This document shows, piece after piece, positions 33,159-41,601 of a stretch of DNA of 64,000 bases (the first letter of the stretch is position 1; each line of letters starts with the position of its first letter). Location of the stretch: NCBI GenBank assembly GCA_017622875.1, contig JAGAQG010000053.1:1-64000 (forward strand). The letters run 5' to 3'. The notes under the pieces are model-generated. The model was not told the DNA's origin and did not search any database. It was given only the letters and a program-made list of their open reading frames with translations. Source of the DNA: Lachnospiraceae bacterium. Its GTDB lineage: Bacteria > Bacillota > Clostridia > Lachnospirales > Lachnospiraceae. The position numbers and the translations under genes were made by a program.

Positions 33159-34806
33159 GAAAACGAGTAACAATTCAAATTATATACTTCAGGGAGCAAT
33201 CTTAGCGACAGCCTCAATTATCGTAAGAATGATTGGGCTTTTATATCGAATTCCACTGGGAAGAATCATCGGAGACGTAGGGAACAGCTATTATTCCTGC
33301 GCTTTTGAGATTTATTCCTTGATTCTTTTGATTTCTTCCTACAGCTTACCTCTTGCAGTTTCAAAAATCGTTTCTGCAAGACTTGGTACCGGAGATCGCG
33401 CAAATATCAACCGTATTTTAAAATGCGCGCTGGGTTTTGGCTTGACAGTGGGTGTCATCGGTGCACTGGTTGCATATTTTGGCGCTGAGTTTTTAACTGG
33501 AACTGTACTGAATACACCGGAAGGTGCAATCTGTCTTCGTGTCCTTGCCCCATGTATTTTGATCATGGGTGTTTTAGGGGTTATCCGCGGATATTTCCAG
33601 GGACATGGAACGATGATTCCGACTGCGGTTTCTCAGATCATTGAACAGGTGGTAAATGCAGTCGTTGCGGTTGTGGCAGCGATGTATCTGTTCGATTATG
33701 GTAAAAAGATTGATGCAGTGCTTGGCACTGATACAGCAGCTCCTGCTTATGGAGCATCCGGAAGTACTCTTGGTACAACGCTGGGAGCACTTTTCGCACT
33801 GTTGTTTATCGGTTTTTTACTGGTTATTTTCCTGAAAAAAGAGAAAAAGAAAAGCTTTCGAAATACACAGCAGGAGAGCTACAGTTCTATTTTGGCTGTG
33901 CTTATTATGACCATCTTACCGGTTATTTTAAGTACCGCGATTTACAATTTAAACAGTATCATTGACCAGGGAATGTTTAAGGCGCTCATGGAAAAGATAG
34001 GACATGCAAAGGATGACATTGATGTGGCATGGGGAATTTATTCCGGTAAGTACAAGCTTCTTTGCAATGTACCGATTGCTCTCGCATCGGCGATGGCTTC
34101 CTCTACGATCCCGAACATTTCTAAACAGATGGGAGATCGTAAGGCAGTAAGAAGAAGCGTGGGAGACGTTATCCGATTTACAATGGTCATCAGTATTCCA
34201 TGTGCAGTTGGTCTTGGTGTGTTTGGAAAAGAGATTATTGAAGTTCTCTGGCCGGGAACTCCGGATATGGCAGCAACCATGATGATGTATGGATCTACCT
34301 CTGTCATCTTTTACAGTCTGTCAACTTTAACAAATGGTATCTTACAGGGAATCGACAAAATGAGACTGCCGGTCATTCATGCAGCTGTTTCCCTGGCACT
34401 CCATGTAGTTCTTTTATATGTGCTGATTGCAGTTTTTAAAATGGATGGCATGGCAATCGTATGGTCTTACATTTTCTTTGGTGTACTTATGTGCATCTTA
34501 AACAATATGGCTATTCGTAAGCATTTAAGGTATCGTCAGGAATTAAAGAGAACATTTATTATCCCAATCGTTTCCTCAGCAGTCATGGGTGTAGTTTCAA
34601 GATTACTTTATAATGTACTGTTTACCGCAATGGGAGAAACTAAGATTGCAATGCTTGTTAGTCTTGTAGCTGCAGTTATCGTGGCAGTTGTGATTTACTT
34701 TGTGTTATTACTTGCCATGAGAGGATTAAGAGAACGGGAACTTCGCGCCTTTCCGAAAGGATATGTCCTTGTGAAAGTGGCGAAAAAACTTCATTTCAGA
34801 CTATAA
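33151..34806 (+). CDS. SpoVB/MurJ-like polysaccharide flippase (MOP superfamily)
   Basis: 551 residues with about 14 membrane segments, opening with YILQGAILATASIIVRMIGLLYRIPLGRIIG, which is typical of the SpoVB/YtgP group of lipid-linked oligosaccharide flippases. Such proteins move cell-wall precursors across the membrane; SpoVB acts in spore cortex synthesis, and paralogues act in vegetative wall synthesis. Sequence alone does not settle which. The start is TTG, overlapping the lipoprotein stop by 8 bases. A strong terminator follows after 8 bases. Confidence 0.88.
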   Translation: MSKKTSNNSNYILQGAILATASIIVRMIGLLYRIPLGRIIGDVGNSYYSCAFEIYSLILLISSYSLPLAVSKIVSARLGTGDRANINRILKCALGFGLTVGVIGALVAYFGAEFLTGTVLNTPEGAICLRVLAPCILIMGVLGVIRGYFQGHGTMIPTAVSQIIEQVVNAVVAVVAAMYLFDYGKKIDAVLGTDTAAPAYGASGSTLGTTLGALFALLFIGFLLVIFLKKEKKKSFRNTQQESYSSILAVLIMTILPVILSTAIYNLNSIIDQGMFKALMEKIGHAKDDIDVAWGIYSGKYKLLCNVPIALASAMASSTIPNISKQMGDRKAVRRSVGDVIRFTMVISIPCAVGLGVFGKEIIEVLWPGTPDMAATMMMYGSTSVIFYSLSTLTNGILQGIDKMRLPVIHAAVSLALHVVLLYVLIAVFKMDGMAIVWSYIFFGVLMCILNNMAIRKHLRYRQELKRTFIIPIVSSAVMGVVSRLLYNVLFTAMGETKIAMLVSLVAAVIVAVVIYFVLLLAMRGLRERELRAFPKGYVLVKVAKKLHFRL

Positions 34807-34813
34807 ACCGTAT

Positions 34814-34857
34814 AAAACCTCTGATTTTGGGAAAAATTCCCGAAAAGGAGGTTTTTT
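34814..34857 (+). terminator. Terminator overlapping the ribosome binding site of the 118-residue gene
   Basis: AAAACCTC (34814-34821) pairs with GAGGTTTT (34848-34855) around an inner stem (TTTTGGGAA with TTCCCGAAAA, one bulge). The 3' arm is part of AAAAGGAGG, the ribosome binding site of the next gene, and the six-base T-run ends one base before its ATG. Confidence 0.85.
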
Positions 34858-35214
34858 ATGAAACGAAGGATTTTATTGATATTAGGTCTGCTCATTGCAG
34901 GAACCTTTGCGTATTATGGCGGATATTATCTGTACACAGAAAATAATCCGAAAATAGAATTGCTGGATCAGGAGACCTTACAAAAATCGATGCCGGGAGC
35001 AGATTCTAAGGATGCGGTTTCAGAAGAATATTATATTGGAAGAATTGAGCAGGAAATGCTCATGATTTATAAAATGCCGGAGGAAACGCTGTATGATTCC
35101 ATAGAAACCAGCAGTTTGAGTTTTTATGGAGACGAAGAGCATCGCTTGAGTGAGGGAATCGTCTTTCAGAATTTAACGGAAGTGTTTGAATTTCTGGAAA
35201 ATTCCATGAGCTGA
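34858..35214 (+). CDS. Hypothetical membrane-anchored protein (118 aa)
   Basis: A basic start (MKRR) and one hydrophobic segment (ILLILGLLIAGTFAYYGGYYLY) are followed by an acidic extracytoplasmic part with YYIGRIEQEMLMIYKMPEETLYDSIE. Its layout is like small sporulation or signalling regulators such as BofC, but there is no clear match and I do not name it. Its ribosome binding site is inside the terminator hairpin just upstream. It ends 38 bases before the DUF896 gene. Confidence 0.7.
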   Translation: MKRRILLILGLLIAGTFAYYGGYYLYTENNPKIELLDQETLQKSMPGADSKDAVSEEYYIGRIEQEMLMIYKMPEETLYDSIETSSLSFYGDEEHRLSEGIVFQNLTEVFEFLENSMS

Positions 35215-35252
35215 TCTTTGGCAGAAAGATAAAATAATTGGAGTAATACATC

Positions 35253-35480
35253 ATGGATGAAAAGAAAATTGCAAGAATCAATGAATTATATAAAAAATCA
35301 AAAGCAGAAGGGCTGAATGATGCGGAACTTCGTGAACAGGCGCTGCTTCGTAGGGAATATATAGAATCTTTCAAAAGAAACTTACGCAGCCAGCTTGATA
35401 ACATTGACATTAAAGAAGCAGATGGTTCCATTACAAATTTAGGTGAGAAATATGGAAACAAGATCAAAAAAGGAAATTAG
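35253..35480 (+). CDS. DUF896 (YnzC-like) protein
   Basis: 75 residues, helical, with the family pattern KIARINELYKKSKAEGLNDAELREQALLRREYIESFKRNLR: a helix-turn-helix-like pair of helices found in YnzC and YneA-operon proteins. YnzC is uncharacterised; an SOS link is known for its relatives in Bacillus but nothing here shows it. TTGGAG precedes the ATG. The last 29 bases overlap the start of the 5-formyl-THF cyclo-ligase gene. Confidence 0.88.
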   Translation: MDEKKIARINELYKKSKAEGLNDAELREQALLRREYIESFKRNLRSQLDNIDIKEADGSITNLGEKYGNKIKKGN

Positions 35481-36012
35481 ATCAGAAGTTAAAAAACACA
35501 GAAGAGAGGCAACACAGGAACAGATTCGCGCAAACAGCAATGCAATTTGCGAAAAGTTTCTAGAACTTCAGGAATATAAGGAGACTTCCGTTGTTTTCGC
35601 CTATATGGACTGCAAAAATGAAGTAGAGACAAAGGCAGTTATTGAACAGTGTTGGAAAGACAAAAAAACGATTGCAGTACCAAAGGTATTTGGAGAAATC
35701 ATGAAATATTATGTCATAACTTCCTATGATGATCTGGAGGAAGGATATTTTGGAATTCCAGAACCGAAATATGAAAGCCTTCAGGAAATTGTATGCGAAG
35801 ATGGACTGATGATTTTACCGGGTGTTGCATTCGATGTGGAAAGACATCGCGTGGGCTATGGCGGCGGTTTTTACGACCGTTATTTGGAAGCACATCCGAA
35901 TATGAAAAAAATTGCCTTTGCATTTGAATTCCAGATGTTTGAAAAAGTCCCATTTGAGGAGTTTGACAGACAGCCGGAGAAAATAATCACAGAAAAAAGA
36001 ATCATTGTTTGA
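35452..36012 (+). CDS. 5-formyltetrahydrofolate cyclo-ligase
   Basis: 186 residues. It converts 5-formyl-THF to methenyl-THF with ATP, returning the storage form to the folate pool. Motifs: basic N-terminus, VVFAYMDCKNEVET, and the C-terminal signature LPGVAFDVERHRVGYGGGFYDRYL. A GTG at 35443 is possible but the ATG at 35452 has AGGTGA 6 bases before it. It overlaps the DUF896 gene by 29 bases. Its TGA stop lies inside the -35 box of the rsmD promoter. In an acetogen with a heavy folate flux this is a salvage role. Confidence 0.92.
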   Translation: METRSKKEIRSEVKKHRREATQEQIRANSNAICEKFLELQEYKETSVVFAYMDCKNEVETKAVIEQCWKDKKTIAVPKVFGEIMKYYVITSYDDLEEGYFGIPEPKYESLQEIVCEDGLMILPGVAFDVERHRVGYGGGFYDRYLEAHPNMKKIAFAFEFQMFEKVPFEEFDRQPEKIITEKRIIV

Positions 36013-36038
36013 CAAAAAAGTAACGGGAAACGTATAAT
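36009..36038 (+). promoter_or_regulatory. Near-consensus promoter giving a leaderless rsmD transcript
   Basis: TTGACA, 18 bases, TATAAT. The expected transcription start, 6-7 bases after the -10, falls on the ATG of rsmD at 36045. Confidence 0.7.
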
Positions 36039-36044
36039 AAACTT

Positions 36045-36596
36045 ATGAGAGTAATCGCAGGAAAAGCAAGAAGCATTCCACTGAGAACAGTGGAAGGACA
36101 GGAAACAAGACCTACAACAGACCGTATTAAGGAAACTTTATTCAATATGCTGCAGAATGAGCTGGCAGACTGTTTATTTATAGATCTGTTCAGCGGCAGT
36201 GGCGGTATCGGCATAGAAGCCTTAAGCCGTGGCGCAAGAAAAGCTGTTTTCGTAGAAAAAGCACCGAAGGCAGTGGCTTGTATTAAAGATAATCTGGCAA
36301 AAACAAAGCTTGAGGATGATGCTGTAGTGATGGCAACTGATGCAGTCAGTGCAGTTTATCGTTTGGATGGCGGCGAACCGGCAGATTTTATTTTTATGGA
36401 CCCGCCATATAATCAGCAGTTGGAGCAGCAGGTACTCGAGGCACTGAAAAACTCTTCTCTGGTGGACGAATATACGACCATCATTGTGGAAGCTGATCTG
36501 CACACCGATTTTTCTTATGCGGAAGATTTAGGATATGAAATTACAAAACAGAAGAAATATAAAACAAATCAGCATGTTTTCTTAGAGCGTGCATAG
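36045..36596 (+). CDS. rsmD: 16S rRNA (guanine966-N2)-methyltransferase
   Basis: 183 residues, class I SAM methyltransferase. MRVIAGKARSIPL and RPTTDRIKETLFNML are the family N-terminus; the SAM-binding loop is DLFSGSGGIGIEAL and the catalytic motif MDPPY. It methylates N2 of G966 in 16S rRNA. No ribosome binding site precedes the ATG, and the promoter above would start the message at the ATG, so translation may be leaderless. It is followed by coaD after 12 bases, the usual rsmD-coaD pair. Confidence 0.94.
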   Translation: MRVIAGKARSIPLRTVEGQETRPTTDRIKETLFNMLQNELADCLFIDLFSGSGGIGIEALSRGARKAVFVEKAPKAVACIKDNLAKTKLEDDAVVMATDAVSAVYRLDGGEPADFIFMDPPYNQQLEQQVLEALKNSSLVDEYTTIIVEADLHTDFSYAEDLGYEITKQKKYKTNQHVFLERA

Positions 36597-36608
36597 AGGA
36601 GATACGAT

Positions 36609-37109
36609 ATGATCAGAGCAATTTATCCAGGAAGTTTTGACCCTGTTACCTTGGGACATTTAGACATTATCAAACGTTCCGCGGAAAAAGTAGATGAATT
36701 AATCATTGGCGTTTTAAATAATAATACAAAAAGTCCTTTATTTACTGTAGAAGAACGTGTAGAAATGCTGATGGAACTGACAAAAGATTATCCAAACGTA
36801 ACTGTTGAAGCATTTACAGGGCTGTCAGCCGAATTTGTAAAGAAGAAAAATGCAAATGTAATCATTCGTGGATTACGTGCGATTTCAGATTTTGATTACG
36901 AATTACAGATGGCACAGACAAACCGTAAGCTTTATGAGGGCGCAGATACCATGTTCTTAACAACCAGTTTGGAATATGCTTATCTTAGCTCAACTACTGT
37001 AAAAGAAGTAGCATATTTTAACGGTGACATCACCGGATTTGTACCAGCCGCTATTATTGACAGGGTCTATAACAGAGTCTGGGAAAATAAAAATAAGCAG
37101 AAAGGGTAA
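36609..37109 (+). CDS. coaD: Phosphopantetheine adenylyltransferase
   Basis: 166 residues. It transfers AMP to 4'-phosphopantetheine, the next-to-last step of CoA synthesis. The nucleotidyltransferase motif [14 protein letters not shown] (T/HxGH) is at residues 8-21, with [16 protein letters not shown] and the closing [11 protein letters not shown] typical of CoaD. TAGAGGAG precedes the ATG. It lies between rsmD and the coiled-coil protein gene, with 6 bases to the latter. Confidence 0.96.
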   Translation: MIRAIYPGSFDPVTLGHLDIIKRSAEKVDELIIGVLNNNTKSPLFTVEERVEMLMELTKDYPNVTVEAFTGLSAEFVKKKNANVIIRGLRAISDFDYELQMAQTNRKLYEGADTMFLTTSLEYAYLSSTTVKEVAYFNGDITGFVPAAIIDRVYNRVWENKNKQKG

Positions 37110-37115
37110 TTTACC

Positions 37116-37700
37116 ATGACAAGCAGAATTGAACAGATTATTGAAGAAATCGAAGAATACATAGATGGATGCAGCTACCAGCCATTATCCAAAAAGAATA
37201 TCGTCGTAAACAAAGAGGAAATCGAAGAACTTTTAAGAGAGCTTCGTATGAAAACTCCAGACGAGATCAAACGCTATCAGAAAATTCTTGCAAATAAGGA
37301 TGCCATTTTAGCAGATGCACAGGCAAAAGCAGAAGCAATCGTGAACCAGGCAAACATTCAGTTGAATGAACTGATCAGTGAACAGGAAATCATGAAGCAG
37401 GCCTATGCACAGGCAAATGCAGTGGTAGAAGCTGCGACAGCTCAGGCACAGGAAATCTTAAACAGTGCTGCGGCAGACGCAAACGAAATCCGTATGGGTG
37501 CAATGCAGTATACAGACAGCATGCTTGCAAACATGCAGAGCATCATCCAGAATACAATGGAAAGCTACAACGCAAGATATGCTTCCCTGATTAATTCCTT
37601 AAATGGATACTACGAAATGATTGCAGAAAACCGTCAGGAATTAGCTCCAACCATTTATGGAGAAGCTGCTGAAGAAGCTCCACAGGAAGAACAGCAGTAA
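37116..37700 (+). CDS. Coiled-coil protein (DivIVA / V-ATPase subunit H-like annotation)
   Basis: 194 residues. A short N-terminal part resembling GpsB/DivIVA-type starts (IEEYIDGCSYQPLSKKNIVVNKEEIEELL) is followed by a long Ala/Glu/Gln-rich coiled coil (about 60-150: ADAQAKAEAIVNQANIQLNELISEQ). The C-terminus is acidic and Gln-rich. Such proteins in Lachnospiraceae are often labelled subunit H of a V-type ATPase, but no ATPase genes are here; a scaffold role in division or wall synthesis is more likely, by inference. The last 60 bases overlap the 3' end of the convergent ylbJ gene. Confidence 0.7.
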   Translation: MTSRIEQIIEEIEEYIDGCSYQPLSKKNIVVNKEEIEELLRELRMKTPDEIKRYQKILANKDAILADAQAKAEAIVNQANIQLNELISEQEIMKQAYAQANAVVEAATAQAQEILNSAAADANEIRMGAMQYTDSMLANMQSIIQNTMESYNARYASLINSLNGYYEMIAENRQELAPTIYGEAAEEAPQEEQQ

Positions 37701-38585
37701 TGCAATGACTGTTGTCAAAGTTTTGTGAAGGATATATGTTTTTAAAGACAGTCTGGTTTCAGAAATCACACTGTTCGTCTGAAAAATACAGCAAAGTCCT
37801 CCAAAAACAAGGGCTGCCACACCAATTGATGAACGCCAAAGTCCGAGAGGAAGCTTGCTTACGAAGTTCAGTCCACCTGTAATCTCCAAAAACGAAGTGA
37901 GGCTTGGTGCTATGTAAATGGAATACACAGGTATCAGCATTAAAAGTCCCTTACTGATAATGGAGAAAAGGATCAGATATCCGCAGAGCTTAATTAAAAT
38001 TAAAAAACTGTCTATGATGCAGACATCAATTAGCTGAAAGATATTTTCAGCTGATGGTGTCTGTTTTTTTACCCTTTGGTTTTCTTCTGGGAGAGACGAA
38101 GGACGTGTGAGAAATCCAAACAATAATGCACTGCCATAGATGATCAAAAGATATGGCAGAACTTTTTCAGATCCGATGGCCTGCGTGATTCCATAGGAAA
38201 TGCAGAACATTGGAGAAACATTATTGCAAAAAGAAAGTAAATACTGTCCTTCGGCGATACTTAATCTTTCTTCTTTGATCTGGAGTGCAATCAGTCTTGC
38301 TCCCACTGGATAGCCACATAGAAATCCGCAGATCAGGCAAAATGTACCGTCATCAGAGCAGTGAAACAAATGCCGAAAGACAGGCCCCAAAAGTTTCTTA
38401 ATAGAATCTATCAGAGAGGTTTTTAAAATTAACTGTGAAACAATTAAAAATGGCAGCAGAGCTGGAAGCAAAGAATCAAACCATAGGAGAAGTCCGGTTT
38501 TGGAAGCCTCCAGCGTCTGTACTGGAAATACCAGCAAAAAGCAAAATAATACACCAAGAACTATGAAGGGAACTGTTCGTTTCAA
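37641..38585 (-). CDS. ylbJ: Sporulation integral membrane protein YlbJ
   Basis: 314 residues with eight or so membrane segments. Family landmarks are FDSLLPALLPFLIVSQLI, GFLCGYPVGARLIALQI and LSFCNNVSPMFCISYG, of the nucleoside-recognition ('Gate') type domains in YlbJ and SpoIIIA-like proteins. It is needed for sporulation in Bacillus (SigE regulon); the molecular role is not known. The start codon is TTG. Its final codons overlap the coiled-coil gene tail to tail by 60 bases, leaving no room for a terminator between them. Confidence 0.87.
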   Translation of the reverse strand: MKRTVPFIVLGVLFCFLLVFPVQTLEASKTGLLLWFDSLLPALLPFLIVSQLILKTSLIDSIKKLLGPVFRHLFHCSDDGTFCLICGFLCGYPVGARLIALQIKEERLSIAEGQYLLSFCNNVSPMFCISYGITQAIGSEKVLPYLLIIYGSALLFGFLTRPSSLPEENQRVKKQTPSAENIFQLIDVCIIDSFLILIKLCGYLILFSIISKGLLMLIPVYSIYIAPSLTSFLEITGGLNFVSKLPLGLWRSSIGVAALVFGGLCCIFQTNSVISETRLSLKTYILHKTLTTVIALLLFFLWSFFSSFSINGWS

Positions 38586-38701
38586 TCAGGTACCTGCCTT
38601 CGACTTTGTAAAACATATGCAGACAATGAGAAAAATAGAAGAGTTCTAAAATCAAAAAGACAGGCATATATATGAAAGGATTGTACAAATGGGAGGTACG
38701 C

Positions 38702-39343
38702 ATGAAACGAATCTATGAATTAAGATATCTTCTTTTATTTTTGTGTCTGATCATTATCGTAGGGGTTGAACTAAAACATTTGGAAAGCTCTTCCGCAGAA
38801 ACAGTGTCAGAGAGCAGTTCGACCGATGAATTTTCTTATTATATGGACAGGGTAGATGCAGTATTTTCAGATTTGCAATGTTTTCCTGTAGTAAAAGAAG
38901 AAGCGGAAGGTATTTATCCGGTATCCTATGATGACAGTTGGGGAGCAGAGCGTACCTACGGGGGCGAAAGGACTCATGAAGGGTGCGATCTGATGGCCGT
39001 TTCAAACGAACGTGGAAAATATAAGGTCTGCAGCATGACTGACGGAGTCGTAAAAAACATTGGATGGCTTGAACAGGGCGGCTGGAGAATTGGAATAGAA
39101 TCTGATTCCGGTATCTATTATTACTATGCCCATCTGGATTCCTATGAGAAGGCTTTTGAAAAAGGAGAACGAGTGGTGGCAGGACAGATTCTAGGGCGTA
39201 TGGGAGATTCCGGATATGGAAAAGAGCCAGGAACCAAGGGGAATTTTGCAGTGCATTTGCATGTAGGAATTTATATAACAGATTTGACCGGTAAGGAGCG
39301 TGCCATCAACCCCTATTGGTATTTAAAACAACTGGAAATTTAG
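38702..39343 (+). CDS. M23 family metallopeptidase (LytM domain), membrane anchored
   Basis: 213 residues. One N-terminal membrane segment (LRYLLLFLCLIIIVGVEL) anchors an outside domain. The LytM zinc motif is present as HEGCD (first His and Asp) and HLHVG (second His), so the domain may be catalytic rather than a degenerate SpoIIQ-type. It would cut cell-wall peptide bridges. GGAGG at about 38692 fixes the ATG at 38702; an in-frame ATG at 38672 has no site. It is divergent from ylbJ (117 bases), which hints at a sporulation link, but no more. Confidence 0.88.
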   Translation: MKRIYELRYLLLFLCLIIIVGVELKHLESSSAETVSESSSTDEFSYYMDRVDAVFSDLQCFPVVKEEAEGIYPVSYDDSWGAERTYGGERTHEGCDLMAVSNERGKYKVCSMTDGVVKNIGWLEQGGWRIGIESDSGIYYYYAHLDSYEKAFEKGERVVAGQILGRMGDSGYGKEPGTKGNFAVHLHVGIYITDLTGKERAINPYWYLKQLEI

Positions 39344-39403
39344 ATCATTGTGTGATACATTATTATAGGATTATAGCGACTTGAAAGGAAGGACATCGTA
39401 ACT

Positions 39404-40210
39404 ATGGAAATACAGATGTGGAGAGAAATTTTAAATCCCTATGAGCTGGCAGTGGAGGAACTAACCTGCAAATTTAATCATTTAATTAAGGAGCATCATG
39501 ACAGGGGCTTTTACTCGTCCATTGAACGAGTGGAGGGGCGTGTGAAAGCGATTTCCAGCATTCTTGATAAATGTCAGAAAAAGGGCATTTCTTTAGATGA
39601 AGTTACGACAAAAATTGAGGATATTGCGGGGATTCGCATTATTTGTCAGTTCGTTGAAGATATTGAGAGAGTAGTCGAACTGATTCATAAACGTTCTGAC
39701 ATTGAGATCAAGCAGGAAAAGGATTACATCAATGCCCCAAAGAATACCGGTTACCGAAGCTACCATATGATTATCTGGTATACGGTAGAAACCATGGATG
39801 GACCAAAGAGAATCATGGTAGAGATTCAGATTCGTACTATGGCTATGAATTTCTGGGCAACGGTGGAGCATTCTTTGCAATACAAATATAAGATGCACAT
39901 TCCAAAAGAAATTGAGGAACGGCTGTCGAAATCAGCGGAAGCAATCGTGATGCTCGACAAAGAAATGAGTCAGGTACGTTTGGAGATTATGGATGCACAG
40001 AATGCTTTTCAGCATCAGGCAAAGGTCGTGGCAGATATCTTAAATACAATCCAGAATATGTATCGTGTTGCCAGTACCAGAGAAATGGCAAAGATTCAGG
40101 ATGAATTTTATCAGATTTATTCCATGAACAATTTAGAACAGTTAGAGCGTTTCCACAAACAGCTGGATACGATTGCAGAGGGGTATCGAACCCAATCTAT
40201 AGACGAATGA
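39404..40210 (+). CDS. Small alarmone synthetase ((p)ppGpp synthetase domain only)
   Basis: 268 residues with a RelA/SpoT synthetase domain and no HD hydrolase or regulatory domains. Motifs: RVEGRVKAISSIL, DIAGIRIICQF, TGYRSYHMII and VEIQIRTMAMNFWATVEH, whose Glu is the catalytic base. It would make (p)ppGpp or pGpp from GTP/GDP and ATP under stress. The C-terminal helices (DAQNAFQHQAKVVADILN) look like the oligomerising tail of RelQ/RelP-type enzymes. A second, shorter enzyme of the type is at the end of the window. Confidence 0.9.
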   Translation: MEIQMWREILNPYELAVEELTCKFNHLIKEHHDRGFYSSIERVEGRVKAISSILDKCQKKGISLDEVTTKIEDIAGIRIICQFVEDIERVVELIHKRSDIEIKQEKDYINAPKNTGYRSYHMIIWYTVETMDGPKRIMVEIQIRTMAMNFWATVEHSLQYKYKMHIPKEIEERLSKSAEAIVMLDKEMSQVRLEIMDAQNAFQHQAKVVADILNTIQNMYRVASTREMAKIQDEFYQIYSMNNLEQLERFHKQLDTIAEGYRTQSIDE

Positions 40211-40218
40211 GGTGACTT

Positions 40219-41601
40219 ATGGATTTTCCAGTTTCATTTACAGAAAAAATGAAAGCAATCCTTCAGGATGAATATGAAGATTTTCTGAAAGGATATGATA
40301 GAACACGACATTATGGACTTCGTGTGAACCGCACAAAGCTGACAGCTGAGCAGTTTAAAAAAATGAGTATGTATGACTTACAGCCGGTTCCATGGATTGA
40401 TAATGCATTTGAATATGAGGATAATGTATCTCCTGCAAAGCATCCATATTATTTTGCAGGAATGTACTATTTACAGGAGCCAAGTGCGATGACTCCGGCA
40501 AACTTACTCCCAATCGAACCTGGAGACAGAGTATTGGACTTATGTGCTGCGCCAGGCGGAAAAGCAACAGAGCTTGGAGCAAAATTAAATCATACAGGAC
40601 TTCTTGTGGCAAATGATATTAGTAATTCCAGAGCAAAGGCACTACTGAAAAACATTGAGCTTTTCGGGATTCCAAATGTGCTGGTGACAAGTGAGCCGCC
40701 TGAAAAGCTGGCTGAAAAATTTCCAGCGTTTTTCGATAAGATCCTGATCGATGCACCATGTTCCGGGGAAGGAATGTTCCGTAAAAATCCAGGAATGATG
40801 AAGGATTGGGAAACTTACGGACCAAAGCATTACAGCGAATTACAGCGGTCCATCGTACCACATGCGATCCGCATGTTAAAACCGGGCGGAATGCTGCTTT
40901 ATTCTACCTGTACTTTCTCTCCGGAGGAAAACGAAGGTTCTGTAAGATTTATGCTGGATTTAGATCCTGACTTGGAGATTGTAGAGATTCCGAACCGCTA
41001 TGAAGGATTTGCACCGGGCAGACCGGAATTGATTGAAAATGGTACAGAGGATTTAAAGAATTGCGTACGTATCTGGCCTCATAAGATGAATGGAGAGGGT
41101 CATTTCATTGCCCTTCTTCGTAAAAAAGACCGAGGCGATGCTGTACAAAGACAAGTAAGACCGAAAAAGGAAAAGGCATTGCCGCCACTTTTGGAAGAAT
41201 TTATGAAAGACTGCTCTTATCCGGTAAGTGGTAATGATATTGAAATTCAGGAAGACCGCGTTTATTTAATGCCTGAGGGAATCAAAGGAATTAAAGGACT
41301 TCGTTTCCTTCGAAGCGGACTGCTGCTTGGTACACTGACGAAGGACCGTTTTGAACCGAGCCAGGCATTTGCCATGGTTTTAAAAAAAGACCAGTATAAG
41401 GCTGTGATTGATTTATCTAGTCTTGACCATAGAGTGATTCGTTATTTAAAGGGTGAGACGATTGAAGTGGATGATCTGCCATTAAAACGTCAGAAAGGCT
41501 GGCAGTTAGTATGCGTGGATGGATATCCTCTTGGATGGGGCAAACTTGTGAATGGAAGTCTGCGTAATAAATATCTTCCGGGATGGAGATGGCAGTCATG
41601 A
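40219..41601 (+). CDS. RsmB/NOP family 16S or 23S rRNA (cytosine-C5)-methyltransferase, RsmF-like
   Basis: 460 residues. N-terminal RNA-binding part, then a SAM-dependent methyltransferase domain with LDLCAAPGGKATELG for SAM, DAPCSGEGMFRKNPG (motif IV Cys) and STCTFSPEENE (motif VI Cys, the nucleophile). The C-terminal part (about 315-460) is the PUA-like region of the RsmF/YebU group. The target base cannot be told from sequence. The ATG is 8 bases after the alarmone synthetase stop. The RsuA-type pseudouridine synthase gene starts inside its last codon. Confidence 0.9.
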   Translation: MDFPVSFTEKMKAILQDEYEDFLKGYDRTRHYGLRVNRTKLTAEQFKKMSMYDLQPVPWIDNAFEYEDNVSPAKHPYYFAGMYYLQEPSAMTPANLLPIEPGDRVLDLCAAPGGKATELGAKLNHTGLLVANDISNSRAKALLKNIELFGIPNVLVTSEPPEKLAEKFPAFFDKILIDAPCSGEGMFRKNPGMMKDWETYGPKHYSELQRSIVPHAIRMLKPGGMLLYSTCTFSPEENEGSVRFMLDLDPDLEIVEIPNRYEGFAPGRPELIENGTEDLKNCVRIWPHKMNGEGHFIALLRKKDRGDAVQRQVRPKKEKALPPLLEEFMKDCSYPVSGNDIEIQEDRVYLMPEGIKGIKGLRFLRSGLLLGTLTKDRFEPSQAFAMVLKKDQYKAVIDLSSLDHRVIRYLKGETIEVDDLPLKRQKGWQLVCVDGYPLGWGKLVNGSLRNKYLPGWRWQS

